Below, piece by piece: positions 1 to 12,300 of a stretch of DNA of 64,000 bases. A program made the translations under genes and the position numbers. How positions within the stretch are numbered: the stretch's first letter is position 1; the number at the start of each line of letters is the position of its first letter. Below the pieces are notes generated by a model, which made no database searches, was not told where the DNA came from, and saw nothing but the letters and a program-made list of their open reading frames with translations. The stretch lies in the NCBI RefSeq assembly GCF_040954835.1, contig NC_090696.1, positions 71,981,722 to 72,045,721 on the forward strand. The letters run 5' to 3'. This stretch comes from Lepisosteus oculatus (Eukaryota; Chordata; Actinopteri; Semionotiformes; Lepisosteidae).

Positions 1-174
1 TGCTGTTTTTTCTCTGGACTCAGACAAATTTAAAAAAGAACAAACACTGAAAAATGATCTAAAAATATTTTCATTGGCTGCCACTCTCCAGGATCAAATG
101 GTTCATCTCCTGAGTATTATAGTCAAGCAATTAACTTTGATTAACAGTCTTTATACTTGTCTGCTTTTGAACAG

Positions 175-351
175 AGCCTGTTCAGTGTAAAGACCCAGGT
201 ACCCCACAGTTTGGCCACAGAGATGGAAATGTCTATATGGTAGGTGGTGAAGTGGTTTTCTCTTGTGAGGAAGGATATGAGCTGATTGGGTCAGCCAGGA
301 TTTTGTGCTTAGAATCTGGGACATGGGATCTTCCCGCTCCATACTGTAAAG
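175..351 (+). CDS. svep1: SVEP1 exon, one complete CCP domain
   Basis: First exon in the window. The acceptor is at 173-174 and the donor is GTAAGC at 352. It encodes a full CCP starting [12 protein letters not shown] and ending WDLPAPYCK. It is a phase 1-1 exon, the typical shuffled sushi unit. By alignment from the integrin-binding CCP it would correspond to about human CCP7 (inference). Confidence 0.9.
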
Positions 352-3300
352 GTAAGCAGGATTACCTCTCCTGTTTTTCCATTTTGAAACACATACTGTA
401 AAAAATACAAAGTGAGAACAATGCTAAAGAGTCACTCCTTATGTGTCTCTCAATCTGTTCTTCCTATTTTATGCTGAAATGGGTGCATAGTATAATTTCA
501 TGTTGGTATTTTCAAACATACTGTAGATGTTTACTGAAAACTCAGCAGATCAATTCAATAACTTGTTGTCAGGAAATCTGAAAGCCTCTCTCAGCAGTTT
601 TGCTATTTTTTCTCACCGTAGACAGCTGTATGGGTATTGATCCACTATGCTAAAAAGTTCAGCCTTTCTTTGTCAATGCTTGCTCGCATGCAGAATTCTA
701 AATCCAGTTAAAACCTTGTTTTATATGAAAGCTGTATCCTGTGGAAGGCCATCTGTACCAGAAAATGCCATCATGGAGGGAATCAACTTTACTTATGGCA
801 GCAAGGTGACTTTCAGGTATCATGGTCAGGTCTTTAAAAGTCTTATACTAATCGACTAATTAAATTGGCACCTATTAAAAAGCCCGCAAGGTTTCACAAG
901 GCTGTTTGCCGTTTCTAAATTTGTCTAACAACCTTACAGTTTCCAGTAATCCATTAAACTTGTAAAACGCCCAGTTTTATGAATTGAATAGAACACACGG
1001 TATGTCTACCTGTAAGCTCGTTATACATTTGAAAAGCATTTCAATTGCCTGTTCGTGATTTCTTCTCATTTTTTATTCCTGCATGATTTTGCTCACTCGA
1101 TGCCTCTCTCGTGTCCAGCTGCAAGAAAGGATTTGTTCTGGCGGATGAAGCCGAGATCTACTGCCAGGCTAACATGAGCTGGAGTAAGACCCCTCCTTTA
1201 TGTCAGGCCATCACCTGCGGGGAGCCGCCGCATCTCGAGAATGGGAACTTCACGCTCAGTGGAAGCATGTATCTGTCCACGGTGTCATACAGGTGCACAG
1301 AGGGATACAGGTAAGACAAGGAAAACATGCGCCTCACAGCCGCCGCTTTCCTGTTCTTTTGTAAAATCATGTACTGATATTAAAATGACAGTGTGGACAA
1401 GATATTACAAGTTTTAACAGACAGAGATCCACTAAAGAACATTATAGCATTTGCTGTACACTTCCATCACACTTGTTCTCTAATCTGATTTATTGCTTTT
1501 CAAAACTTATGTTATATTGACATCATTTCCTGATGTCATGATTTCCTGATGTCCAGATTTTCTTACCATATGTGATCTTATCTGTCTGGAATTACAACAG
1601 GAAAATTTCTGCTATTTTTAATTCTAGATGAATATTTCTCTACATTTCTGTTTTACTTTCTATTGTAGCTTGAGAGAACTGAAACCTGTCATGAACACTC
1701 AGAGCCCGATATTAAAAACACTTAGTAGCTCAGATTTCCAAAGAAAGCAATGGAAATTGACGTCCTTCAGTGTTTTGAATACACTGTATTCAAAACTCTT
1801 TATTTTGCACTACATGTAAAACTGTATTTGTATTTCAGTGTTTTGAATGTATTGGAGCTAGTAGTAAGCTGAGAATCATGTCACCAGTACTAAGATGTCC
1901 AGTAATGGTACTTTCTCATGCAGACTTTGTTCTAAGATTGCAGGGTTCTGCAGTCCTCACCTGCGAAACGGCAGGAAACTGGACGGGACCTGCGCCAGTG
2001 TGTGAGATGGTATTCTGTGGTGAACCACCTCCAGTCAAAGATGCCACCATTATCGGCAGTAACTACACATTAGGGAGTAAGATTTACTACACCTGCAAAG
2101 AAGGGTATTTGTATTTTCTTTTTACTTTTCCATGCACAAACGTGTCACTAAAAATGGGATTTTGGCAATGTTTGATAGTGACTTCGTAGAGTGCTAAGGT
2201 ACTCTTGATAGAGTTCTTTGAAAAGCCTCAAACTCAATGAGAGATGATGCTTCATCACTGAAATCACGGTTGCCTAATATAATGGTATACATAGTCCTAG
2301 CACTGCTGAGCCTGTTTTCCGGCCGCAGGGGGTGCACCTAGTCTGTAGAAGTAAATGAAGGTGATGATACATTTTTGATTTTGGGAGAAAATAGTTTGTT
2401 CTTTTTATTCAAGCTGCAGAGAAAGCCAGCTCAAACAGAGCACTGTTTCTTTCCTCTCCTTAGGTACACGCTGATCGGCTTGGAGAGCAAAGAGTGTTTG
2501 CCCACCAGCGAGTGGAGCCAGAGCTCGCCCCAATGCGTGCCGCGGTCCTGCGGCAACCCTCCGCCGATTGACAACGCCTTCCCGGAAAGCGGGCACCAGC
2601 TGTATGGAGACACAGCCATCTACTTCTGCGCTGACGGCTACAGCCTAGCGGACAGCTCCGAGGTGGTCTGCAATGCCCAAGGCCGGTGGACTCCCCCCGA
2701 CAACAAGGAGCTTCCCCGCTGCATTGCCGACTTCTGCCAAAGGCCACCTGACGTGCCTCACGCCATCTTGGACTCTGTCAATAAGCCCAAGTACGCCAGC
2801 GACTCTGTGGTCAGCTACAAGTGTGAGGAGGGTTTCATGCTCAACACTACGGCCACCCTGAAGTGCGTCAGAGGCGGCCAGTGGACGCCTCCCCCCTTTG
2901 ACATTCAGTGCATTCCAGTGCGTTGTTCAAGGCCGTCCAGCGTGGAGCGAGGCTATGTCAGTGGGACCAACTACAGCTTTGGGGCAGTGGTGGCTTACAG
3001 CTGTGACAAGGGCTTTTACATCAGGGGAGAGAAGAAGAGGACCTGCGAGGCGAACGGCGACTGGGGAGGAACTCTGCCGACCTGTCAACCAGTCTCTTGT
3101 GGAGAGCCCCCACAGTTGAAAAATGGATTCATTAAGGTACAGAAGTTATGCCAAATACACTCTCATTAAATGGTTGATACCAAATGGTTTCGGAAGTTTA
3201 GATTGTATTTCTATATTGGGTCAGTTATGAAACAGCATTTCAATTAAAAATATTTCCATTTTTTCACCACAGTACTTTTCTTCTATGTCGCCACTAATGC

Positions 3301-6300
3301 AATAGCAATAAACCCCAATTTAACAATTATTCAAAATATTTCCTCCAGTAAAAACAAATTTGTAGCTTTGTGCTGTCTACTGGAATCTTCTTTTGTACAG
3401 AGAAATCTGTGGTTTTACGTGTCTTTCTCTTTGTGTAACCTACAGAGCAAAAGCGGTATTGTGTTTGAAAGTCAAGTGACCTACGGCTGTGATCCTGGCT
3501 ACAAATTGGTGGGAAGTCCAGTCCGTGTGTGTCAAGCCAATCGACAGTGGTTCAGTGAATCGTCGCCGTCCTGTGTCCTTCTGACCTGTGACCCTCCTCC
3601 CACCGTTGCACATGGGCACTACGTTGGTACAAATTTTGAAGTGGGAAGCAAGGTGGAATACATTTGTGATGAAGGATATGAACTCTCTGAAGATGCCATC
3701 TGGACCTGCTTGAAGTATGGCAAATGGAGTAAAACTGAAGCCCCCGTGTGTACCGCGGTGCAGTGTCCAGAACCTCCGCTAGAAGAAAACCATTTAGTTC
3801 TCAAAAACATAGATGCCGAATCCGGGACCATAGAGCTCTCTTGTGACAATGGCTATGTGTTGCAAGGCTCCCATATTCTGAGGTGTATGCATTCTAAAGA
3901 GTGGAACAGCACCTTCCCTCTCTGTAAACGGGTAGTTTGTGGTACACCACCAGAGGTGCTATTTGGACATCCCTCTTCTGCACCCTTCTATTTTGGCAGC
4001 TCTGTTACATATGCGTGTATGGAAGGCTTCACTCTGAGAAAGGAGTCCTCCGTTACCTGTCAAGCAGATGGTACATGGAGCAAACCCTCTCCAGAATGCA
4101 TCCCTGTAGAATGTCCACACCCCAGGGAGATTCCAAATGGTATTGTGGATGTACAGGGCCTAACGTACCTCAGCACAGCCTTTTACAACTGCAAGCCTGG
4201 CTATCGTTTGGTTGGAAACTCTACTGTACTTTGTGGAGAAAGTGGGCTTTGGATTGGAGCCATACCCACATGCAAACCTATTGAATGCCCTAAACCAAAA
4301 GAAATAGCCAGTGGCAAGGTCTCTTACTCAAAGCTCCAGTACAACCATGAGGTGGCCTACACATGCCACAGAGGGTTCCGTCTTGAAGGTCCGGGAATAC
4401 TGACTTGTTTGGAGACAGGACAGTGGGATGCAGAGACACCAGTCTGTAGAGAGATTCACTGTGTTACTCCCCAGCCTATTGAGAATGGGTTTGTAGAAGG
4501 CATTGATCACAGATTTGGCTCCACTATCATCTATAGTTGCCTACCTGGTTTCCAACTTGCTGGCCATGCTTTGCAGACATGTGAAGAGTCAGGGTGGTCC
4601 AGTTCTACCCCTGTCTGCCTGCCAACTGACTGCGGTTTGCCACCTCACATTGATTTTGGAGAATATGTAAAGGTTCTGGACCCTAACAGAGAGCTGGAGA
4701 AGGAGGACATGGATGACCCAGGCTTGACCATGTCAAAGCCACAAAATGAACCATCTTCTTCTTTGGATTTAACAGATCATATGGATATTGGTTTTCTGCA
4801 TGGCTCTACAGTTATTTACACTTGCAACGCTGGTTATGAACTAATAGGAAATGCAATGCTGGTTTGCCAAGAAGATGGATTATGGAATGGTACAGCCCCC
4901 GTCTGCCTTCTAGCAGAATGTGAACCACCCCTTGAGCCTGAGCATGGCTTTATCAGTCTATCTGACACGGCGCTTGGCAGTTTAGTGCAGTATAGTTGTG
5001 ACGAAGGTTATGAACTTGAAGGGCAAACAGTTAGACAATGTGTTTCTGGCAGGCAGTGGAGTGACACAGCCCCTACCTGTAAAGCTGTATCCTGTGGAGA
5101 ACCTGAAGGAATTCCCAATGGCTCAGTCAAAGGAGACACATTCACTTTCACGAGTATCATTTATTACGAGTGTGACACAGGATTTCAGCTTGAGGGAAAT
5201 AATACAAGCACTTGCCAGGCCAATAAGCAATGGTATGGGAAGACACCACGTTGCTTACCTGTGTCTTGTGGCTCACCATTGCTTCCTGACAATGGAACCG
5301 TAGTTGGGAATGAATACACTTTTGGAAAACAAGTGATATACAGCTGTAACGCAGGCTTTGTCCTCGAAGGTTCAACACATAGCTCATGTCTGGCGAACGG
5401 AAGCTGGAGTCATGCAACACCAGTATGCAGGCAAGCTATCTGCATCAGACCGCCTGACATCGCTAATGGTGAAGTCTTGGGATCTCAGTCTGGCTATAAA
5501 AGTGAAGTGAGGTATCGCTGTAGAGAGGGTTACAGCTTGCGTGGGAAATCTCTGTTGATTTGTCAGGGAAACGGGGTTTGGGATTCTGAACCACCGCATT
5601 GTGTACCCATCACTTGTGACCCCCCAGAAGATATAAGCCACGGGTACTTGAATGGATCTAGTTTTAACTTTGGCGAATTCGTTGAGTACGTCTGCTTCCC
5701 TGGGTATGAAGTGCTGGGCAGCTCCATCATGCAGTGTTCCGCCAATGGCTCCTGGACTGGTACAGTGCCGTCATGTCAACCCTGTCTCTGTCAGCCGCCA
5801 GCCATTGAGAATGGAGCTGCGCTTGGCAACGGCCATGCCAGTGTCTGCGGGGAAGAAGTGCAGTTTCAGTGTGAAGAGGGCTTCAAGATGCTGGGACCTT
5901 CTAAGGCTACTTGTGAAAGCGGTGGGGTCTGGAGCCCCGGTATCCCATACTGTGGAGAGAGTAAATGCTCATCCCCACCTTCAGTGCCTAATGCCATTAT
6001 TAATGGAAGCAGCTCCATCTATCCGAATGCCATAACATACAGATGCAAACCTGGCTTTGAAATGACCGGCCAATCCCATTTGATCTGTAAGGACAGTGGT
6101 GTGTGGAGTGAGCCATACCCAGCCTGTGAGCCGGTGTCTTGTGGACCCCCCCCTTTCGTTTCAAATGCAGACGTCATTGGGAAGGAGTTCACATTTGGAA
6201 ATACTATTCATTACAGGTAAAGATTTTGAACTTAATCATAACTTAATAGTCATTTTAGACTGTGGTTCCAAGCAATTGCTTCTTCCATGCTTACACTCCT

Positions 6301-9300
6301 CAACCTTCACAAAAGTGAATCGATTCAGTTATATTTCTGGTTCATCATTACTCCAAATGATAGTCCATTTTGTAACTAGTTTACATTTACCTTCTCACCC
6401 AAACTCTTTGTAATTGGAGGTATTTGTTAGCTACATTTACTTTTGCACACATACTGTAGAAAGTCAGTGTTTTGATTTATTAGATATAAATGACCATCGT
6501 CATAAAAATATAAATGACCATTGTCTTTCATAATGTCCACTAGCTCAGGAAACAATAAAATTAAAACTGTAACACTCAAGAAACAAACCATGTAAAAGAA
6601 TAGAAAAGGTTTTTGTATATATCATACAATGCAAACCATTTTTAAATGATGTATTTGAAAATTACTGTATTAATGTCCAAATATTTTTTAGTTGGCTAAA
6701 GGTACTGATAGCAGTGATTAACAAACATGACATGATTTGTTTTCTTTATATTGCATTTAGTGGATGATTAATTCACGTGAGAGTTAAATGAGGCTTTAAT
6801 TGCATTGTCTTTGCAGATGCCTGGAAGGATTTGAACTTGAGACAAAAGTAAACAGCCTCAGCTGTTTGCAAGATGGGACTTGGTCCACCCATGTTATAAG
6901 ATGTAAACATAAGACTTGCCCTCTGCCAACAAATCTTACAAATATTATCATCACGGGAACAGATTTCACAACTAACAGCAGTATTGGCCTTTCATGTGTG
7001 GAAGGCTTCCAGTTGCTTAGAGGAAGTTATTCTGTGTGCCAGGCAAGTGGTAATTAGCACATCTTTGTAAACTGCTTATTGCTGCTTTGTGTTATTTTAT
7101 GCTTGTAGAAAATTCACTTCAATGGATCTGACAAATAAAGAAAAGTGGAACGTGTTTGTTTTTGGTTAGCACAATTTCTGTGTGGCCACGGTTTTAATTT
7201 TACAATTCCTTTTACTGAAAGGATACTTAATACCAAATACAAAATACCTTGTTGCTTATAATGGAGATACGGGAACAATAATTTTCTGCTACTAAATATG
7301 GTTGTACCAAATTGTTTTGCAAATCCAATTTTCATGAATTGTGTATGATTTGAGGGTATATTAAATATGAATGTGGAAAAAATTGAAAGTATATCTAATT
7401 AATACAAGTATGCCAGAATCCTAAGAAACAGTTGCTTTGCACAAACATCTTACTTGTTGCTACTGTGTCACAAAAACTGTATATTTCTATTTTTTTATGT
7501 CATGCGTGATTTATAAAATAATATATTTCAAACATATCCCTGAAATGTTACATGGGCTCTTTTGTGTTAAATTGTTGGATGGACCTGGGCATTTCAGTGC
7601 TTTATTAACATTTGAGCATCTATCTATTGCTCAATCTATTGCTCTCATTCTGATGTACTGTAGTACATGCACTGCTGGTCAACCAACATACAGTATTCAC
7701 TGTTCGTTACAGCCTAATGGCAGCTGGACCCCAGATGTCTCCTCTGACTCCTGTATACCTGTGGCTTGCAAGAGGCCCAATCCCCCAATGCACGGCATTG
7801 TGATGGGCACCAGGTACAACTACAGGGACAGTGTTGTCTACAGGTGCCATCCTGGTTATGAATTGCAGGTAATTTATTATTACTATTTAAGTGCAACTTA
7901 ATGGTGAATGGTTGTCCGTGTGATTAAGTTTTATTGGTTCTTGAGCCTGACCGCCATATCTAACAGTAACAAAAATGATATTAAAATTGGAAACAATTCC
8001 AATGGGATGAAGATTGTGAATCACAGGTTTAAAATAGTTTTGCAAGTGGCAAATATTGCTGCTATTACTAATAACTCTACAGTGATTACTACTGCTTCTG
8101 CCTGTGGTATTATTGTTTAAATTAACAGTGCGCTGTTGAAGTGCTAAACTTAATCTAAAATCTGTCACAAAACAGAAAGCAGAGAGTACAGAATGCCTAA
8201 CAGGATTTATGCTGCAAAGTGAGTGCTCAGAAGAAAATCAAATGGCACCCAGTTTCTCGGTTCTGTTCGTAATTCAGTGCCTCGTGGTCTGTGGTTCAAA
8301 CAACATCCCTTGTAATCCACAGCCTTGAGCTACACTGTTTTATTTTCCCCACCAGTTCTCTGTAAAGCATCACTGAGCTCAGTGTTATAGTAATTCTTAT
8401 TAGAGTCATTGGGAAATGAAATGCTACTTAGTGTCACTAAACCTATTGAAAGTGTTGGTACCAACAAGACAAAGTCACGAGGGAAATATGGTAGATTGCA
8501 CTCAGAAGGGTATCCTTCGCCTTGTTTGTTTGAGCTGTATGCAATTTGTATATCAACCCATAGTTTATACATAGGTCTTGATTCCACTATTCTAAAATAA
8601 TTTCTAAGTTGTTATGCAGTGCTGTCTTCTTAAACAGGTGCTTTGTATAACAATATGATTTTTTTACATACACACACAGGGTAATCCGGAAAGCATCTGT
8701 CAAGCTAACAAGTTGTGGAGTGGAACAGAACCTTTATGTGTTAGTAAGTGACCTTGAATCTTTGTCTCTATGACAGTCAGCTTCTAAACACCCCAGTAAA
8801 GCACACTTGTAAGATCCTGTGAATTGTACACAGCATGTACATAAGTACTATACCAAGTGTAGACCAGTGAGCCTATATTTTAAAAAGTTTAGAATGGCGT
8901 GTTATTCAATTAAACATTTTTAAGATGAGTGAAATGTTTTACTTTTTACTTGCACGTATTTTGTGTGTTTGTACCTGTTTAAGAAAGCCGACCACATGCA
9001 AAAGCGCAGAGAAAATACAACAACTGTTCCTGCTCCTCTTAAACAGAAGTGTCTTGTGGTCAGCCAGCAGCAGTAGAGAATGGACTTGTCCAGCTGAAGC
9101 ACTTCTCAGGAGGGGATGTGGCTGTGCACAGCTGTCAGCCAGGGTTCCAGCTGCAGGGACCCAGGGAAAGGATCTGTGGAGCCAGTAAACAGTGGAGCCC
9201 ATCAGCTCCAGTGTGTGTGCGTAAGTACTGAGCAAAGCAAAGGCAGCGACATCTTGTCTCCCATCATTCCTTTGGGGCAGGTTTTTAAAAAAAAGTGCAA

Positions 9301-12300
9301 TATGATACAAAAGGTGGCATATAATTTCATTCTGGATACCTTCCATGATATTTTAGTATTGTACGGTAAAATACTGGTTCCACCTTCAGGAAGAATCAGA
9401 TTAGTCGAGCAATTTCCAAAAACTGAGAAGCAGCAAGACAAAGCCAACTATATAATGACTGTGGTGTTTTGGTCCGGCTCATCTTGTGCCTCCTTGGTAA
9501 CAAACCGTGTCATTCCACGTAACTCTTAATTAGTCCTTGTCCTACGTTTAAGGGAGAACACTTTCTCGCTTTTAGATCCTTTTCTGTTTCTGCCTCTGTT
9601 GATTGTGCATTGTTCATTTTTTATTTCAGGAGTGTCGTGTGGGACTCCTCCATCTGTAGAAAATGCTGTAGCCATGGCAACAGGAGAGACCTACCAAAGC
9701 AATGTGAGCTTTGTGTGTAACTCTGGTTTTCATCTGGTTGGTGTCCAAAACATCACCTGTCTGGCCAACGGGACGTGGAGCAATCCGACACCACAATGCG
9801 AGGGTACTTGAAAGCCTTCTCTAGTTTTTATGTTGTTTGCTTTTGTTTGTTGCATCACACATAATTATTTCTAGATGGATCATTAAAAATACTACTATTA
9901 GTAAAATGTTAGTCCAAATGTTTTCTTCTCTTCTTTCAGTGGCTCTCGTTCAGAACCTACAATACACAGCACCTCACATGTGTTTCTAAATGGTTTCAAA
10001 TGACCAGTGGAGCCGGTCATAGTCATAAGTCCGATTTTAATCAGTTTAAAACGTTTTGTTAATGAGGTCTTAATCTTTGACTTTAATTCACTGTACTTTA
10101 GACATCCTGCTTACTGTAAAACAATGCTTCAACAAAGTATTTCACCTTTGCTCACCTTAAATGAGATACTGTTTATGCCTTTTATCAACAGGTATTATTT
10201 GTGAAAGTCCAAGAGAACTACTTAATGGGAAAGTCCAATTTCGCAACCTGACCTCTGGCATTGCGGTGGAGTTCCAGTGTGATGAAGGCTTCAGGCTGGA
10301 AGGAGAGCCTCTAACATACTGCTTAGGAAACGGCACCTGGAGCTCCCCGTTCCCAACATGCACACGTATGATGTTTATTTGTTTTGTAATCCCAAGAGAT
10401 CCCCTAATAAAGCCAGACTTCAGCCTGGCTCTCTTTCACCAATGGTGAAATTTGGTTATTTGGTTATCATGGTGATCACGTGAGATACTAACCTTTAGAG
10501 TGAGGGTACTTCCAAAATTCTGAAGAGTATAGGCAATGAAAAAGTTCACTCTCACTTTATTAATGAGCTTGTGATAGAGATTGTTGTTGTGTATTCAATG
10601 CTAATTGAGAACCTTGTACCCAATGAAAAGTAATTAAGTTGAAGGTGGTGAAATCAATAAATGTCCTGAAGTCCTTTCTTAGATCCTTATCTTAAAAATA
10701 AAGGAATAAATAATCATACTGAGAGAGACCACAGCATATGAAAGAGTACTATATTATTATTCCACTAAAACATCCATTTCATGGTATCCCGAAGAAATAA
10801 ATCAGGATATGGTCCTCAAAACAAAATAAACAACAAAAAAAGTCATTTGGCATCTCCAGAACAAAAGCTTTTGTATTATAATCATGACCAAAACTTTGAA
10901 TTCCACTAAACGGTCTTTTAAAATGCTCTCAGGGTCTCCCAAGTGGCTCACCCAGCAAAGGCAGTCTGTCTGCATACAGGTTAAGTTCGATGGGTCAGGT
11001 GTTGCAGGTCAGAGCCTGGTTCATGTGACCAGTTCACTGTGACTGGGATTTCCCAAGGGGCAGCCCACAACTGGCAGACCTCCACTCAGTATGAGCTTGG
11101 AATGAGCTGAGCAGGGCTGTCTTGGCTCATAAGTGGCTTCGCAGGCCCCTTCAGGCTTGTAGCAGTGCCAGTAAGAAAGGCCCCATTCCTGCATTCATGC
11201 CAACTCTGGTGTCATACAGGTGGGTGCGTCGGAGGAGCTCATCTGCCCATCCTCCTGCTCCCTGCACGATACAGGACTTGTTTGTGTGTGAGCCAAGGCC
11301 CAAAGAGACGTCTGGTGGTCCCAGACTGGCTGGGTGGATCATGAAAAACATTTCAAACATCCTGTAAATCATACCCAGGAGTATCTTTTTGAGTCCTTTT
11401 AGAAAATGTTACCTGAGTCACCCTGCCATGAATTCTGAATTGGGAAGTTTACGTGCAAGCTTATAGCATCTGTAAAAGGATCAGTGTCTCTCTGCTGCAA
11501 TACCTGTTTTACAACATCGAGCTTATTAAAAGCCACGTACAGGACCCAACTTATTTCCATCTTCCTCTACAGAAAATGCAGTCAAATTGGGAAATACTTT
11601 GTTGCATAGATTCAACCGTAATTTTGAAATCAGAATTACAAAATATCTTCCTGTACGTCCAAAGCAGATTTGCATCGAAAGACACAGTTATCATCCTGCT
11701 ATGTACAACACTTTCTTCAACAATTTCTTGCTGCATTATCTGGCTTCACCCAGCATGTTAAAGTCACATACAAGACCTTGAGAATTCCTACGACCTGGCA
11801 CCCTCAGATATCAATGTCCTTCACCTGGAAATCTCACATCATAGGGCTTTCATTATTTGATGTAGCAATTTCATTATTGTCTGGTTATACTAATTGCATG
11901 TTGTTTTTGCAGTTGGAAGATAATCTACATTCTCAGGGGCTATTTATCACACAACACTTTGACCAGCTCTGTCTCACTCCAATGAGGACATTAGAATATA
12001 ATTATAGGCTCATTAGAATTATAGACTGCAGATAAGATGCAGTGTTTTGCTTGTGTGTTCAAAAGAGTTCAAAGGCATGATTTACAATACATTAAAATGA
12101 AAATGACTGTGTGTTGTTCATTTATGGCATTATGCATAAGAATATTTCATGAATCCTTTTTCCCCGTTAGTGTCAATGCCATTTACACTTCCTGCATCCG
12201 GATTATGCCACTATCAAGTAATATTTTAATTCTTTTTTTTTTTAATTTGTGTGAATTTTATTTCAAAGTGAATTCTACCTCAGCAGCTTCAGTGTTTGCA

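Noticed and set aside
2405-2747. Overlapping minus-strand open frames opposite SVEP1
   Set aside because: Shadows of the G+C-rich SVEP1 exon 2464-3136; low-complexity composition with no start context or family signal.
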